Translations under genes and position numbers: made by a program | NCBI RefSeq assembly: GCF_007860095.1 | Contig: NZ_SJPT01000002.1 | Location: 186,001-250,000, forward strand | Length of the DNA: 64,000 bases | Reading direction: 5' to 3' | Source: Novipirellula galeiformis | Lineage (GTDB): Bacteria; Planctomycetota; Planctomycetia; Pirellulales; Pirellulaceae | Shown: positions 26,164 to 35,453 of the stretch, in pieces | How positions within the stretch are numbered: the first letter of the stretch is position 1 | Layout: every line of letters begins with the position of its first letter | Notes under the pieces: model-generated | The model's input: the letters and a program-made list of their open reading frames with translations, nothing else | Database searches by the model: none | Told to the model about the DNA's origin: nothing

Positions 26164-26659
26164 CAACGGGTTCGTCCGGTTTGTAGCGAATCAGACGCAC
26201 GACGGGGGATGGATTGGGCGTTTCAAATGCCCATCACGCCCCGGGATCTCACACGCGGCTGTCTGTGAATGCACGAAGCGTGCGTATAAAATGACGTGAT
26301 TGCCATTTTCCCATGGACGTCACAACCAGACGCGTCAGTGCGCAGGTTGCGTTACGGCCGTTTTTGCCGGCAAATCATACTCCGAAGCGTCAGCGACGGG
26401 ACCGAGTCTGGAGTGAGCTTCCCTCGCTTACACTTCGGAGTGTGAAAAACACGCGATTTCACATCGTGTCAGCGAGTGACCGAATGAAGAGTGCGATTTC
26501 TCTTGTTTGCAGGCCGGAGTGCAAATAATCCGGAGTGCAAATAATCCGGGGTAGAATTTTGGATGGGTTCGTCCCGCTTGTTGCAAGTGTGGAATTCCAT
26601 GCCAAGATCATCGCCCCGGCGGATAGCGGTACGGTGTGGCGGATGGGGATGGAGGTGAC
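26164..26659. other. Non-coding gap with a REP-like palindrome
   Basis: About 500 bp with no supported gene. It contains the palindromic element at 26379-26442, a half-copy just after it (GTCAGCGAGTGACCGA at about 26466-26481), and a short duplication CCGGAGTGCAAATAAT (26514-26529, 26530-26545). Confidence 0.5.
26379..26442. repeat. REP-like palindromic element
   Basis: The left arm ACTCCGAAGCGTCAGCGA and right arm CCCTCGCTTACACTTCGGAGT are largely complementary around a short centre containing GGGACCGAG. It belongs to the same family as the copies at 12402-12540, 34735-34795 and 54808. Confidence 0.65.
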
Positions 26660-27145
26660 ATGAGACCAGCGTACTATTTCTTCGCGATCCTAATGCTTGC
26701 CGCATGGTGCGTGATGACCACGACGCACGAACTTGGCCACTTGATCGGCGGATGGCTCAGCGGTGGAACCTTGCAACACGCTGAACTTTGTCCGTGGCGT
26801 TTGCCGCACAGTCACTTTGCTCCCGACCCGCACCCCTTGATCACCCTTTGGGCTGGCCCGCTCCTGGGCTGTGCGATCCCCTTGGCATTTGCATTGGCGA
26901 TTGGAAAACCGTCCACCTGGTTGGTCGCGAACTTCTGTGTTCTTGCCAACGGTGTCTACCTTGCGTTGGCTTGGTATTCGGGGGCCCCGTTTCTCGACAC
27001 CCCGCGACTGCTGGCGGCCGGAGCTTCACCGCTTTCGATTGCCGCTTATTGCGCCGTGACGATCGGTTGGGGCTATCCCGCATTGCGAGCCAGCATTGTT
27101 GACATTGTTTTCCCGAAACGGGGCGAAGGTTCCGGCAAAGACTAA
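26660..27145 (+). CDS. Small M50-type membrane metalloprotease
   Basis: A 161-residue membrane protein. The ATG at 26660 directly follows GGAGGTGAC, one of the strongest Shine-Dalgarno sites in the window, so the start is firm. The first helix carries the zinc-site motif THELGHLIGG (HExxH). Two further hydrophobic helices follow (LITLWAGPLLGCAIPLAFAL; WLVANFCVLANGVYLALAW), and FLDTPRLLAAG is placed where site-2 proteases have the third metal ligand (LDG). The length is that of a bare M50 catalytic core with no PDZ domain. Intramembrane proteolysis is inferred; no substrate such as an anti-sigma factor is adjacent. Confidence 0.8.
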   Translation: MRPAYYFFAILMLAAWCVMTTTHELGHLIGGWLSGGTLQHAELCPWRLPHSHFAPDPHPLITLWAGPLLGCAIPLAFALAIGKPSTWLVANFCVLANGVYLALAWYSGAPFLDTPRLLAAGASPLSIAAYCAVTIGWGYPALRASIVDIVFPKRGEGSGKD

Positions 27146-27291
27146 GTCGAATCGCCTTCACGCATCTCGTAATGCGAGATGGCATTCCGAATGCAATCTT
27201 TGGCAACCGACTCGAGCAACGCGGATTGCTCGACGAGATGGGCGTCGTTGAGGGAGGCGAATTTGGTCGCACTCCCTGTGGGGAGAGCCAT
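27142..27291 (-). CDS. Possible small hypothetical protein
   Basis: A 49-codon frame from the ATG at 27291, reading MALPTGSATKFASLNDAHLV and on, ending in a charged helix-like tail. It has no long repeats and an ordinary composition, and the frame stays open upstream into the end of the HupE gene. It overlaps the M50 stop codon by four bases in the convergent direction. There is no recognisable family; it may be chance. Confidence 0.3.
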   Translation of the reverse strand: MALPTGSATKFASLNDAHLVEQSALLESVAKDCIRNAISHYEMREGDST

Positions 27292-27352
27292 CACGGCAAT
27301 GGAGCGGTGACGGGTCGGGCGCGACCACTTCCGCTGCTGCGTTAACGCTGCT

Positions 27353-27970
27353 TTAAAACAACATCAAAGCGATCGCGGCGGCGGTGAGCGAACCACCGAT
27401 GTAGCGACATGTCGTTGCAAAAGTCTCGTTGGAACGAGATCGTTCAACCCAACGCCCGGTCGCAATCACGGCAAGCATCACGCCGAGTGACGCAGCGATC
27501 AAGCCGCTCGCGTATAACGCCACTGCGGAGCTGCCGGTGAGTTCGCTGAAATGAGCACTGCCGTGGAAAAGTCCAAAAACGGTAATCGCCGTTAGCAAAA
27601 AGCGAGGCAGCGTGCGATGTAAAGCCAACGTGAAACCGCCGATCAAGACCGTTGCGACCACCATCGTTTGAGCCATTGGGAGAGACCAACCGAGTGCTGC
27701 AACTCCGCCGCCAACGACGCCCATCAAGAGGAACGCAGCGGGCACGGCCCACAATGCACGCCCTCCCAGGCGAACGGACAAGACCGCAACCGCGATCAAC
27801 GACAACAGGTGATCGATGCCGGTTAATGGATGCAGCAAGCCGTGAACCAAACCACCCAGTTCCTGTCCCGCTAAACCATGACCGGCGGGGCCGTGTCCGG
27901 GATGGGCAAACGCGATCGAAGGCAGGCTGATCACAACAACGACCGCGGCGAACGGCAACAATCGATTCAT
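27353..27970 (-). CDS. hupE: HupE/UreJ family metal transporter
   Basis: A 205-residue membrane protein starting at the ATG at 27970 with AGGAAAT upstream. The N-terminal hydrophobic signal segment is followed by a histidine-rich stretch (AHPGHGPAGHG) and the family motif HPLTGIDHLLSL, then five more hydrophobic helices including FGLFHGSAHFSEL with conserved histidines. HupE/UreJ proteins are thought to be secondary Ni2+ or Co2+ permeases at the inner membrane. No hydrogenase or urease gene is nearby. No riboswitch could be recognised in the 200-bp upstream region. Confidence 0.88.
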   Translation of the reverse strand: MNRLLPFAAVVVVISLPSIAFAHPGHGPAGHGLAGQELGGLVHGLLHPLTGIDHLLSLIAVAVLSVRLGGRALWAVPAAFLLMGVVGGGVAALGWSLPMAQTMVVATVLIGGFTLALHRTLPRFLLTAITVFGLFHGSAHFSELTGSSAVALYASGLIAASLGVMLAVIATGRWVERSRSNETFATTCRYIGGSLTAAAIALMLF

Positions 27971-28189
27971 CTTTCAAATTTCCTGGTAGGTAGATTTCCA
28001 TTTCGCAGCATGAAAGTAGGGTCCACGCTTGGCGTAGTGTATGCCAAAAGAAGCGGCGCCGTACATTGGGCTTGGGGGGCCTCGCTCACGCGGGGAGGTA
28101 CGCTCGTCTTTTTCGCAATTTGTGCCTTGCCACTTTCCTGAAAACCATCCTGAAAACTAGAGGGAAATCGATCGCGGCGGCCTCCTCGG

Positions 28190-28807
28190 TTACTCTTTTC
28201 CTTCCGCCTTAAGGTATTCAATCACTTTGGCTTCGAGGACCGACGCACGCATCCCCACTTGCTTCGCTTCGTTGCGAGCCTCTTCCACACTCAGATTGTC
28301 TTCCATGACACGGTAAGCCATCCATACCGGGCCCACGCGTCCGGCGACCGCGCAGTGCACCAACACCCCGTTGTCCTCCTTTGCGGCGCGCATCAATGCC
28401 AGACTCTCCTCGAGCATTTTCGGGGTCAAATCGTCCGGTCCTTGGATGGGAAGTTGAACAAAACGGAGCCCCGCAGCCTCGGCAACCTGTTTTTCGTCCC
28501 AGTCCAACTCAATCGTCTCACGCAATGAGAGCACCGTGGTAATCCCATGCTGCTTTAACTTGGCAAACATCGCTTGATCGGGCTGCCCCGCCAACACAAT
28601 GTTGCCAAAGCGATGCACACGTTCTGTATTGCCCAGTTCGTATGCTTCGAGTTTCACAGGGGCTGGTGAAGTTTTAGACGTGCTTGTCGACGCCCCCTCC
28701 TGGGCGAGCAAACGCGTGCATGGTGAGAGTCCAAGAACGGATAGCGTGAAGGTCACGATCGCAGCAAGGCATCCAAAGCGAACTGTCATGATCTTTAATT
28801 TGCTCAT
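28190..28807 (-). CDS. Exported DUF442-type phosphatase-like protein
   Basis: A 205-residue protein from the ATG at 28807. A Sec signal (VRFGCLAAIVTFTLSVLG) is followed by a dual-specificity phosphatase-like fold: NIVLAGQPDQAMFAKLKQHG and TTVLSLRETIELDWDE, then the P-loop VHCAVAGRVGPVW. The P-loop is C-x4-R, as in the DUF442/beta-lactamase hydrolase-like group, rather than the C-x5-R of classical tyrosine phosphatases; the usual SGxR is here VAGR. The substrate is unknown; periplasmic location is unusual for a phosphatase of this fold. It is monocistronic. Confidence 0.8.
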   Translation of the reverse strand: MSKLKIMTVRFGCLAAIVTFTLSVLGLSPCTRLLAQEGASTSTSKTSPAPVKLEAYELGNTERVHRFGNIVLAGQPDQAMFAKLKQHGITTVLSLRETIELDWDEKQVAEAAGLRFVQLPIQGPDDLTPKMLEESLALMRAAKEDNGVLVHCAVAGRVGPVWMAYRVMEDNLSVEEARNEAKQVGMRASVLEAKVIEYLKAEGKE

Positions 28808-29030
28808 CAAAGTAGGGGGGATGCGAAATCAAATTCACTCGGCTTCGCGGGGCTTTTAAAATTCGGGGCTTTCAAATTTCGTGGTGATCAAGTTGAGGCG
28901 ACATGATCGCTCACAGCCAATCACCGTGTAGCATATCAGGAATTCCAGTGGGGTTCGATTGTCGATCGCAGCCATGCCAGCGGAGCGATATCCCAAACCG
29001 TCTGCGCGTCCCCGTTTGGGTAGCCGCGTT

Positions 29031-29699
29031 TCAGTAGCCGCGTTTCAAGACCCAGCGGGTGGCATGTTGGACTAATTGGGTGGCATTGTCGACGTTCAAT
29101 TTACTTTTGATGTTCTCTTTGTGTCGTTCGATCGTCTTGACGCTGAGGAACAACGCGTCGGCGATTTCACGCGTGCTGCGGCCATTTCCAATCTGTTCAA
29201 AGACCTGTAATTCACGATTGGTCAACGATTCGAGACCTTGCATTGTCGCGGGCTTGGGATCACCTAGGCGGCGACGAATGAGGTTCTTTGTCACCGATTT
29301 GCTGAAGAAAAAGTCGCCACCCAGCAACGCGTGAATTCCTTCGATCAGCTTCTCGGGGGCTTCCTCTTTGTTGATATAGCCATGCGCTCCGGCGGCCAAC
29401 ACACGGTGTGCGAACAAGCTCTCGTCGTGGGCCGAGATCACCAAGATTTTGATCGCAGGACAGATTTTGATTGCCGATTGAACCAAGTCCATGCCGCTGC
29501 CCTCTTTGAGCGTCAGATCGACGATGACAAGGTCGGGGCTTTCACGAGAAAGAAACATGATTCCCTCTTGCTCGTTGCTGGCCAATCCACACACTTCCAT
29601 GTCGGGTTCTTGATTGATCAGTTGGGAATAACCAAATCGGACGATGCCGTGATCGTCGACGACGACAATTCGGGCGGCGGGGGAGATCGTTTGATTCAT
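29031..29699 (-). CDS. LuxR/NarL-type response regulator
   Basis: A 222-residue protein with an N-terminal receiver domain (VVVDDHG with Asp15-Asp16; phosphoacceptor Asp61 in DLVIVDLTLKEG; SAHDE and the conserved lysine in HGYINKEE) and a C-terminal LuxR helix-turn-helix (LTNRELQVFEQIGNGRSTREIADALFLSVKTIERH...). The ATG at 29699 overlaps the kinase stop codon as ATGA, so the two are translationally coupled and almost certainly form a pair. The regulator should bind DNA as a dimer when phosphorylated; its targets are unknown. Confidence 0.95.
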   Translation of the reverse strand: MNQTISPAARIVVVDDHGIVRFGYSQLINQEPDMEVCGLASNEQEGIMFLSRESPDLVIVDLTLKEGSGMDLVQSAIKICPAIKILVISAHDESLFAHRVLAAGAHGYINKEEAPEKLIEGIHALLGGDFFFSKSVTKNLIRRRLGDPKPATMQGLESLTNRELQVFEQIGNGRSTREIADALFLSVKTIERHKENIKSKLNVDNATQLVQHATRWVLKRGY

Positions 29700-31630
29700 G
29701 ATTGGCAATTCCTTTGGGGGATGGTCAAGGTGACGCTCGTTCCCTGGTTGGGAGCCGTGTCGATTTTTAATTCTCCACCGATCGACTCAGCGCGATATCG
29801 CATGATTCGCAGCCCGTGGGCGCTGGTTTTGTGTGCAGGTCCGGTGAAGGTGAACCCGACGCCGTCGTCTCGGACCGTCATCGCAAAATGATCCATGCTG
29901 CGAAGCTCGATCACAATTTGATTTGCTTGGGCATGCTTGATTGTATTATGGACCGCTTCACATGCGATTTGATAGATCACCAGTGCAACGGAATCGTTGC
30001 ACACGAATCCTTCGTCGAATCGATGATGATCAACGTCGCATTTCAAATGGAAACGATCCACCGTATCGGCGGCAAGCCCGTGTAGCGTCGGTAGTAGATC
30101 AACAGACTCGATCGGGCTTGGCAGCAGACCATTGGACAGTCGGCGTACGTCTTGGTGAGCCTGTTTCAAAATATCACTGAGGTGTTTGACATTTTCAAAT
30201 TGAGACTTCATCTGCTCCGGTAGGCTGCGACGAAGGGTTTCGGCAATCAATGCTCCCCCGGTCAATTGCTGGGCAATCCCATCATGCAGCTCACGACCGA
30301 TGCGTTGCTGTTCAGCGATCGCGATATTAGCGGCGATTGCTTCGAGCCGCTTGCGGGCGATCAGATGGCCAAGTTGAATTCCGATGTGGGGTAAGATTTC
30401 TAAGAAAAAGTGATTTCGGGAGAGGACGTGATCGGAAAGGAATTCCATGACGGCAACGATCTCGCCGTCGACGGTGATGGGAAACGCGATTGCGGCGCGA
30501 AAGCCGACGTCGGAGATGCGGTTTAAGAGCGGATCGAGAGTGGCATCTTCGACCCACTGAGGTTCATTGGTCTGCAGCACCCTCCCGATCATTCCTTGGC
30601 CGCTCGCAAAGCGTAGGCCGCCGCGAGTCTGCTGGAAATCGCCTAGCTTTTGGAGCGATAACGCAGCGTCCTTTCGCACATGCCATAATCCCGTGCTTTG
30701 CATCTGCCCGCTATCGTCGTCCGCCAAACGCCACACATGCCCGACCAACCATCCGTTGTACTGAGTGATTTGATCGAGCGTCACTCGCATTGCCATCTCG
30801 ACCGTTTTGGCTTCATTGGCGATACGGGTGATGTGTTGCAGAAGCTCGCGTAATTCGTTTCGTTGGATTGCTTGCTGTTCAAGCGTTTTGTTCAGCTCGC
30901 GGGTACTTTGCTCAGCCGCCTTGCGTTCGGTAATGTCGAGCAGCATGCCCACCGCAAAACGTGGTTGCAACTTCCCCTCTTCGTCAATCGCAAGCACTTT
31001 GCCACGATTTTCGAACCAGCGTATTTCGCCATTGCTGCGCACGATTCGAAACTCGGCGTGATAACCGTCCTCGTCGCATTCACGCAGCGACTTGTTGAGA
31101 TGGCTTTGGATGAAGGCGCGGTCTTCGGGGTGGATGAGCTGTCGTAGTCGCTCCAGGTTAAGCGGCTCATCAGGTCCCACTTGAACGATCGATCTCAATT
31201 CTTTGGACCAATAAATCTCTTCGCTCACCACGTCATAGGAGTACCAGCCCAATTTCGCCGCCGTCGATGCGGCACGTAGTTTCTCTTCGGCTTGTCGCAG
31301 TTCCGTTTCCACCCGCTTGCGTTCGCCGATATCAACGCAGTGCATGACGATGGTGCCATCTTCCAACGTGCAACCCGATTGGATCATCCAAAATTGTGAG
31401 CCGTCCTTACATAAGCACTTCATCTCATACGGCCCCACGTGGCCGCTTCGACGCACCGTCTCAAACAACGCCTCCATCGGCTTGCTCCACTCCGGCGGTG
31501 TCAATCGTGATGACGTCAGCGATCGTGTTTGCACGTCCTCGCGGGAGTAACTGGTTCGCTGGAGAAACCAATCGTTGCAATCCAAGAGCGTTGCATCGGC
31601 CGCGTAGAACAGAATGCCAATACCGTCCAC
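29696..31630 (-). CDS. PAS-PAS-GAF sensor histidine kinase (HisKA_3), start unclear
   Basis: A 644-residue kinase as read from a GTG at 31630. Domains in order: PAS (about 1-100), PAS with PAC (about 120-240), a coiled-coil linker, GAF (about 265-405), then a HisKA_3 dimerisation domain with phosphoacceptor His in ERGRELHDG-like RIGRELHDGIAQQL, and a HATPase with VIYQIACEAVHNTIKHA, VRDDGVGFTF and GLRIMRYRAESIGG. It has no membrane segment. The GTG lies inside the first PAS helix: the same frame continues upstream as SEERFRRAL, the usual start of a PAS domain, to a TGA at 31673, with no ATG. This suggests the kinase was once the C-terminal part of the CheB-CheR protein. It feeds the LuxR regulator downstream. 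Confidence 0.9.
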   Translation of the reverse strand: MDGIGILFYAADATLLDCNDWFLQRTSYSREDVQTRSLTSSRLTPPEWSKPMEALFETVRRSGHVGPYEMKCLCKDGSQFWMIQSGCTLEDGTIVMHCVDIGERKRVETELRQAEEKLRAASTAAKLGWYSYDVVSEEIYWSKELRSIVQVGPDEPLNLERLRQLIHPEDRAFIQSHLNKSLRECDEDGYHAEFRIVRSNGEIRWFENRGKVLAIDEEGKLQPRFAVGMLLDITERKAAEQSTRELNKTLEQQAIQRNELRELLQHITRIANEAKTVEMAMRVTLDQITQYNGWLVGHVWRLADDDSGQMQSTGLWHVRKDAALSLQKLGDFQQTRGGLRFASGQGMIGRVLQTNEPQWVEDATLDPLLNRISDVGFRAAIAFPITVDGEIVAVMEFLSDHVLSRNHFFLEILPHIGIQLGHLIARKRLEAIAANIAIAEQQRIGRELHDGIAQQLTGGALIAETLRRSLPEQMKSQFENVKHLSDILKQAHQDVRRLSNGLLPSPIESVDLLPTLHGLAADTVDRFHLKCDVDHHRFDEGFVCNDSVALVIYQIACEAVHNTIKHAQANQIVIELRSMDHFAMTVRDDGVGFTFTGPAHKTSAHGLRIMRYRAESIGGELKIDTAPNQGTSVTLTIPQRNCQS

Positions 31631-31632
31631 AC

Positions 31633-34425
31633 TCAGCGCGCGACGAAAACGTTCCTCGCTCGCAATTGTTCCTCACGTTGTTTTCTCGCTGTAATGTCGA
31701 TCATTGTCACGACAACGCCTCCCACCTGATCCCCATTCAACCGGTAGGGAATGACGCGACGCACGAAACAGCGGCCGTCACGACAATCGACTTCGTTTTC
31801 GATCGGCTGCAATTCGGCAAGCACTCGCTCACATTCCGCGGTCAAACTCTCATCTTGAAAATCGTGCGCGAGTTCACTCAGTGGTCGCCCCTTATCCGTA
31901 TCTCGAATCCGCACCAACGACTGAGCCGCTGGCGTGAACCAGCGGATGGTCAAGTCGATACCGAGGCAGATCGTGGGGATCTCGGTTGCGGAAATTAAGT
32001 TCTCCAAATCGGCATGCTTTCTTTCCAACTCCTCGACTTTGGAGCCTAACAATTGGTTGGTCGTTGCCAGTTCCTCGTTGAGCGATTGCAACTCCTCTTT
32101 GCTGGTTTCAAGCTCTTCGTTCGTGCTTTGCAATTCCTCATTGACACTCATCACCTCTTCATTGGAAGCCTTGTACTCTTCATGCGAGATTTCGAATTGT
32201 TCCAAAGAGCTTTGCAGTTCATCTTTCACTGCCGATAACTCATCCTCCAAATGGCGAATCGTCGACTCCGCCTCGGCGCTGAAGGGGCCCAGTACAGGCT
32301 CGTCGGGATAAACCGAGCTGGACGATGGCGGCGGCGAAGCTGAGGGTTCTTGTTCAGCGGCATTGTCGGTTGGCTCACGGAAAATGATGAGCGCAAGCGT
32401 TTGCTCGTTTTCATCGTCGTGAAGAGGGCGAACTTCGATGTCCAATTCCCCCGAGTTCGTTCCCTGGGCCAGCCGACACGACAGTCGCACCGGTTGCTGC
32501 TTTGCGAACGACCTTTGCACCGCTTCCTGCAAACGGGATCTCAAGTCACGCCGCAGTTTGCTGAGCAAATCATCGTTAGGGACCCCGGAGGTGTGTAAGA
32601 GAAACGGATTGACGTCGCCGTTGATATAAAGGATGCGCCAGTGGCGATCGATTAAGATCGCGCGAGGAGCCACGAGGTCGAATAATTTGTGCTGAATCAA
32701 ATGGGTCACTTTCTGATCGCGCCGGGGCAACGAGGATAAACGAGGAGGATTGCGGCGCACGCTGCCAGTGGAGATTGGTAAGGGAATGCCTTCGTCCGGA
32801 ATGGAGCCGATTCTACGAAAAATTCGCTGTTTCTTCTTTACCGTCTCGAACCGGTTCTGTTGACGTCCCACCGTTTCCGCGGTGCCCAGCATCAAGTAAC
32901 CAGATTTCCGGAGCACAAAGTGAAACAACTTGATGACCTTCTGTTGCGTTTCTGGATTGAGGTAGATCAAAACATTGCGACAACAAACCAAGTCGAGTTG
33001 GGAAAACGGAGGGTCGGAAATCAAATTCTGGTCCGCAAAAATCACCGTCTCACGCAGCGTTTTATTGACTCGGAATGGACCGTCACCCTCCTCCGAATCG
33101 AAGTAACGCTGGAGTCGCTCTGCGGAGACGTCGCTTTGGATGCTGCGAGGGTAACGCCCGATCCGAGCGTACTGAAGCGCGGCTTTGTCAATATCCGACG
33201 CGAATACCTGCACGGTACAACGCTTGTGTTGGGTGCGAAGTTCATCGAGGATCAGCATCGCGACCGTGTACGCTTCTTCCCCAGTGGCACAACCGGGAAC
33301 CCAAACACGAACGGCATTGTCCTTTATGATGGCGTCGTCGTTGGAGTCCAGGTTGTCCGTTTTGTTGGCCACGATCTTGTGGATCACATTGGTTGACAAT
33401 TCATCCCAGGCTTCGCGATCACGAAAAAAGTCGGTGACGCTAATCAGCAAGTCCTTCGCCAGTGCTGTGATCTCGTCGGGATTCTGTTTGAGATAGGCCA
33501 AATAGGTCTCGATATCCTCAATCTGATGCAGACACATTCGTCGCCGCGTTCGCCGTACCAGCGTGGCGTCTTTGTAGTTGCGAAAGTCGTGATTGTCGTG
33601 GTCTCGCAGCAGGGAGATCATCGCGTACAGCGAGTCGGACGATATCGCTGGCGTTGGAGCGTCCTGTTTCGTGGAGGATACTTGTTTCGTGGGTGAGTTT
33701 GGTTGCGGCGCTAGCGGCGTGCTCGGCTGAAGGTACGAATGCTGAGCGAAACGGGCAATCGCCGCTGGAATTTCCTGGGGGGATAGCACTCGATCGACCA
33801 CTCCCGATGCAATCGCACTCTCGGGCATCCCTGCAAATTCAGCAGTGCTCGGTTCTTGGACGATCACGAAACCGCCTGCTTCCTTGATCGCCTTGGCACC
33901 GCGTGTTCCGTCGCTGCCGGTTCCCGACAGGATGACGCCGATGGCGCACCGCGTTTGGTCCTTGGCAAGTGATTTGAAAAACAGGTCGACCGCGACCGGA
34001 GTGGTCCGCCCCCCTTCTATTTCGGTTAATTGCAACCGACCTTCCTGTATCCCCAGATAGCTTCCCGGCGAGATGATGTAGACGCAGTTGGGCCGCACCA
34101 AAGTCTCTTCGTGAACTTGACGCACCTCCATGGTCGTATACTTCGACAGTAGGGAGGGGGCGAGACTCGGCTTGTCACGGGCTAGATGCAGGATGATGAC
34201 AATGGCGAATTCCGGACGCTCGGGCATCGCTTCGAGCAGTTGACGCAAGGCGTCCAAACCGCCTGCCGACGCACCGACCCCCACAATCGGAAAATGATCA
34301 GCCTGTTGCGTTTCCGCCGTGGCGATGGCGATGGCGGAGGCGGTTGGGGATTCGTCCTGGCTACCCGGCGGTAACGAGTCGTCAGCGGATGCCGATGAAG
34401 TCTTTTTCTTTCGTTTTCTCGTCAC
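31633..34425 (-). CDS. CheB-CheR-PAS fusion receptor-like protein
   Basis: A 930-residue protein from a GTG (34425). Residues about 45-230 are a CheB methylesterase domain (VGVGASAGGLDALRQLL, ILSGTGSDGTRGAKAIKEAGG, DRVLSPQEIP) with no receiver domain in front. Residues about 265-535 are a CheR methyltransferase (LISVTDFFRDREAW, VWVPGCATGEEAYTVAM, VFASDIDKAALQYAR, DLVCCRNVLIYLNPETQ). A PAS-like segment, a long Glu-rich coiled coil (NEELQSTNEELETSKEELQS) and a PAS domain ending at ITARKQREEQLRA follow. Such CheB-CheR-PAS proteins are atypical sensors rather than chemotaxis adaptors. The end of the frame runs 14 codons past the PAS linker and stops where the kinase begins. Confidence 0.92.
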   Translation of the reverse strand: MTRKRKKKTSSASADDSLPPGSQDESPTASAIAIATAETQQADHFPIVGVGASAGGLDALRQLLEAMPERPEFAIVIILHLARDKPSLAPSLLSKYTTMEVRQVHEETLVRPNCVYIISPGSYLGIQEGRLQLTEIEGGRTTPVAVDLFFKSLAKDQTRCAIGVILSGTGSDGTRGAKAIKEAGGFVIVQEPSTAEFAGMPESAIASGVVDRVLSPQEIPAAIARFAQHSYLQPSTPLAPQPNSPTKQVSSTKQDAPTPAISSDSLYAMISLLRDHDNHDFRNYKDATLVRRTRRRMCLHQIEDIETYLAYLKQNPDEITALAKDLLISVTDFFRDREAWDELSTNVIHKIVANKTDNLDSNDDAIIKDNAVRVWVPGCATGEEAYTVAMLILDELRTQHKRCTVQVFASDIDKAALQYARIGRYPRSIQSDVSAERLQRYFDSEEGDGPFRVNKTLRETVIFADQNLISDPPFSQLDLVCCRNVLIYLNPETQQKVIKLFHFVLRKSGYLMLGTAETVGRQQNRFETVKKKQRIFRRIGSIPDEGIPLPISTGSVRRNPPRLSSLPRRDQKVTHLIQHKLFDLVAPRAILIDRHWRILYINGDVNPFLLHTSGVPNDDLLSKLRRDLRSRLQEAVQRSFAKQQPVRLSCRLAQGTNSGELDIEVRPLHDDENEQTLALIIFREPTDNAAEQEPSASPPPSSSSVYPDEPVLGPFSAEAESTIRHLEDELSAVKDELQSSLEQFEISHEEYKASNEEVMSVNEELQSTNEELETSKEELQSLNEELATTNQLLGSKVEELERKHADLENLISATEIPTICLGIDLTIRWFTPAAQSLVRIRDTDKGRPLSELAHDFQDESLTAECERVLAELQPIENEVDCRDGRCFVRRVIPYRLNGDQVGGVVVTMIDITARKQREEQLRARNVFVAR

Positions 34426-35205
34426 GACGATTCCAAGTAGGAGCTAATCAGAGGACGCAAATCCCGGTTCAAAATTCTGGTTTAACGCTGTTCCCTTTGA
34501 TTCGGACCATTCGGGATGGCGTGTCGCCAGCGGGGGGGCGACTCGATCGCGTCTTTCCTCGTGCATGATTCTACCATCCTGCGCGCGAACCCGGATGAGG
34601 CATCTGACGACTGGTTATTGCTGCAATCGGTTTGCTAACAACGGATTACCTGAGCGAATTTGAAAGCGAGTGCATGCCTTAACCCTCCGCCTTCGGTTGG
34701 AACGTGCGCTATTGCCGTATTCGCAGCAAATCGCAACCCCAAGCGTTAGGCGAGCGACCGGGGCAAGATTGAGACTCCCTCGCTGGCGCTGCGGTTAGGA
34801 AAACGTGCAACCTCTAAACTTGACTCGCCGGGTTGTGAATAGTCTAGGTGTGGGGCACCGTTCTCGATTGCCAAGAGAGTTACACGCACTGGGGGATTCC
34901 CCCAGAGTGAGATTGGGGATTCTCTACTATTGCCAGATAAGCGAGATGGTCAAAATCGGGAGATCAATGAGGACTTTTCTATTGAATTTGGCAAATACCT
35001 CGCCCTCAATCGCATGTAAGTGGAGCCTTACCTGCGATCCAATGAAATGGATTGCAACTACCCCAGTTCGCCAATTGAACGAATTCATTGACCTAGAGTG
35101 AACGCGAGCTAAATTCAAGTCGGATTCAATCGAGAGTCTCGAGCGATTCGCGACATTTGTCCGGAGCAAGATCAAGGCCCCGGAATCAACCACAGGAGGT
35201 TAATT
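34426..35205. other. Non-coding gap between divergent signalling genes
   Basis: About 780 bp without a supported gene. It holds a REP-like element (34735-34795) and a perfect small hairpin CTGGGGG-ATT-CCCCCAG at 34889-34905. It should contain the promoters of the CheB-CheR operon and of the two small plus-strand genes. Confidence 0.5.
34735..34795. repeat. REP-like palindromic element
   Basis: Left arm AACCCCAAGCGTTAGGCGAGCGACC and right arm CCCTCGCTGGCGCTGCGGTT, imperfectly complementary. It belongs to the family with the GCGTCAGCGAGGGACCGA core, here divergent. Confidence 0.5.
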
Positions 35206-35424
35206 GTGTATACCGACGATAGTAAAGAATGTCTAAGTGGCGGTGCCATTGATGATTTGCATCGTGTTGCAGCAGCGTTGGAAGCACTGGAACTCCAGAT
35301 GAGCGTGCTCAGTGTAAAGATGCATTACGATCAATCACCCCATTCCCCACAGGCGATGGAGTTGACTCGCAAGGTCGCCGAGATTCACCGACAGCTTGAC
35401 AATGTGCTGACGTTTGGGAGTTAG
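35206..35424 (+). CDS. Small hypothetical helical protein
   Basis: A 72-residue protein starting at a GTG (35206) preceded by a perfect AGGAGG seven bases upstream, which makes it a convincing translation start. The sequence is cytoplasmic and mostly helical (LHRVAAALEALELQMSVLSV, MELTRKVAEIHRQLDNVL), probably a two-helix hairpin. I recognise no family. The GAF-like gene starts 29 bp after its stop, so the two are likely co-transcribed, divergently from the CheB-CheR/kinase operon. A role with that signalling system is only a positional guess. Confidence 0.65.
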   Translation: MYTDDSKECLSGGAIDDLHRVAAALEALELQMSVLSVKMHYDQSPHSPQAMELTRKVAEIHRQLDNVLTFGS

Positions 35425-35453
35425 GTCTTCGCGTCGCAAAGGAAATTTTGGTT

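Noticed and set aside
34805-35101. A 98-residue plus-strand frame in the signalling gap
   Set aside because: No family-like sequence, no ribosome binding site, and overlaps likely promoter sequence.
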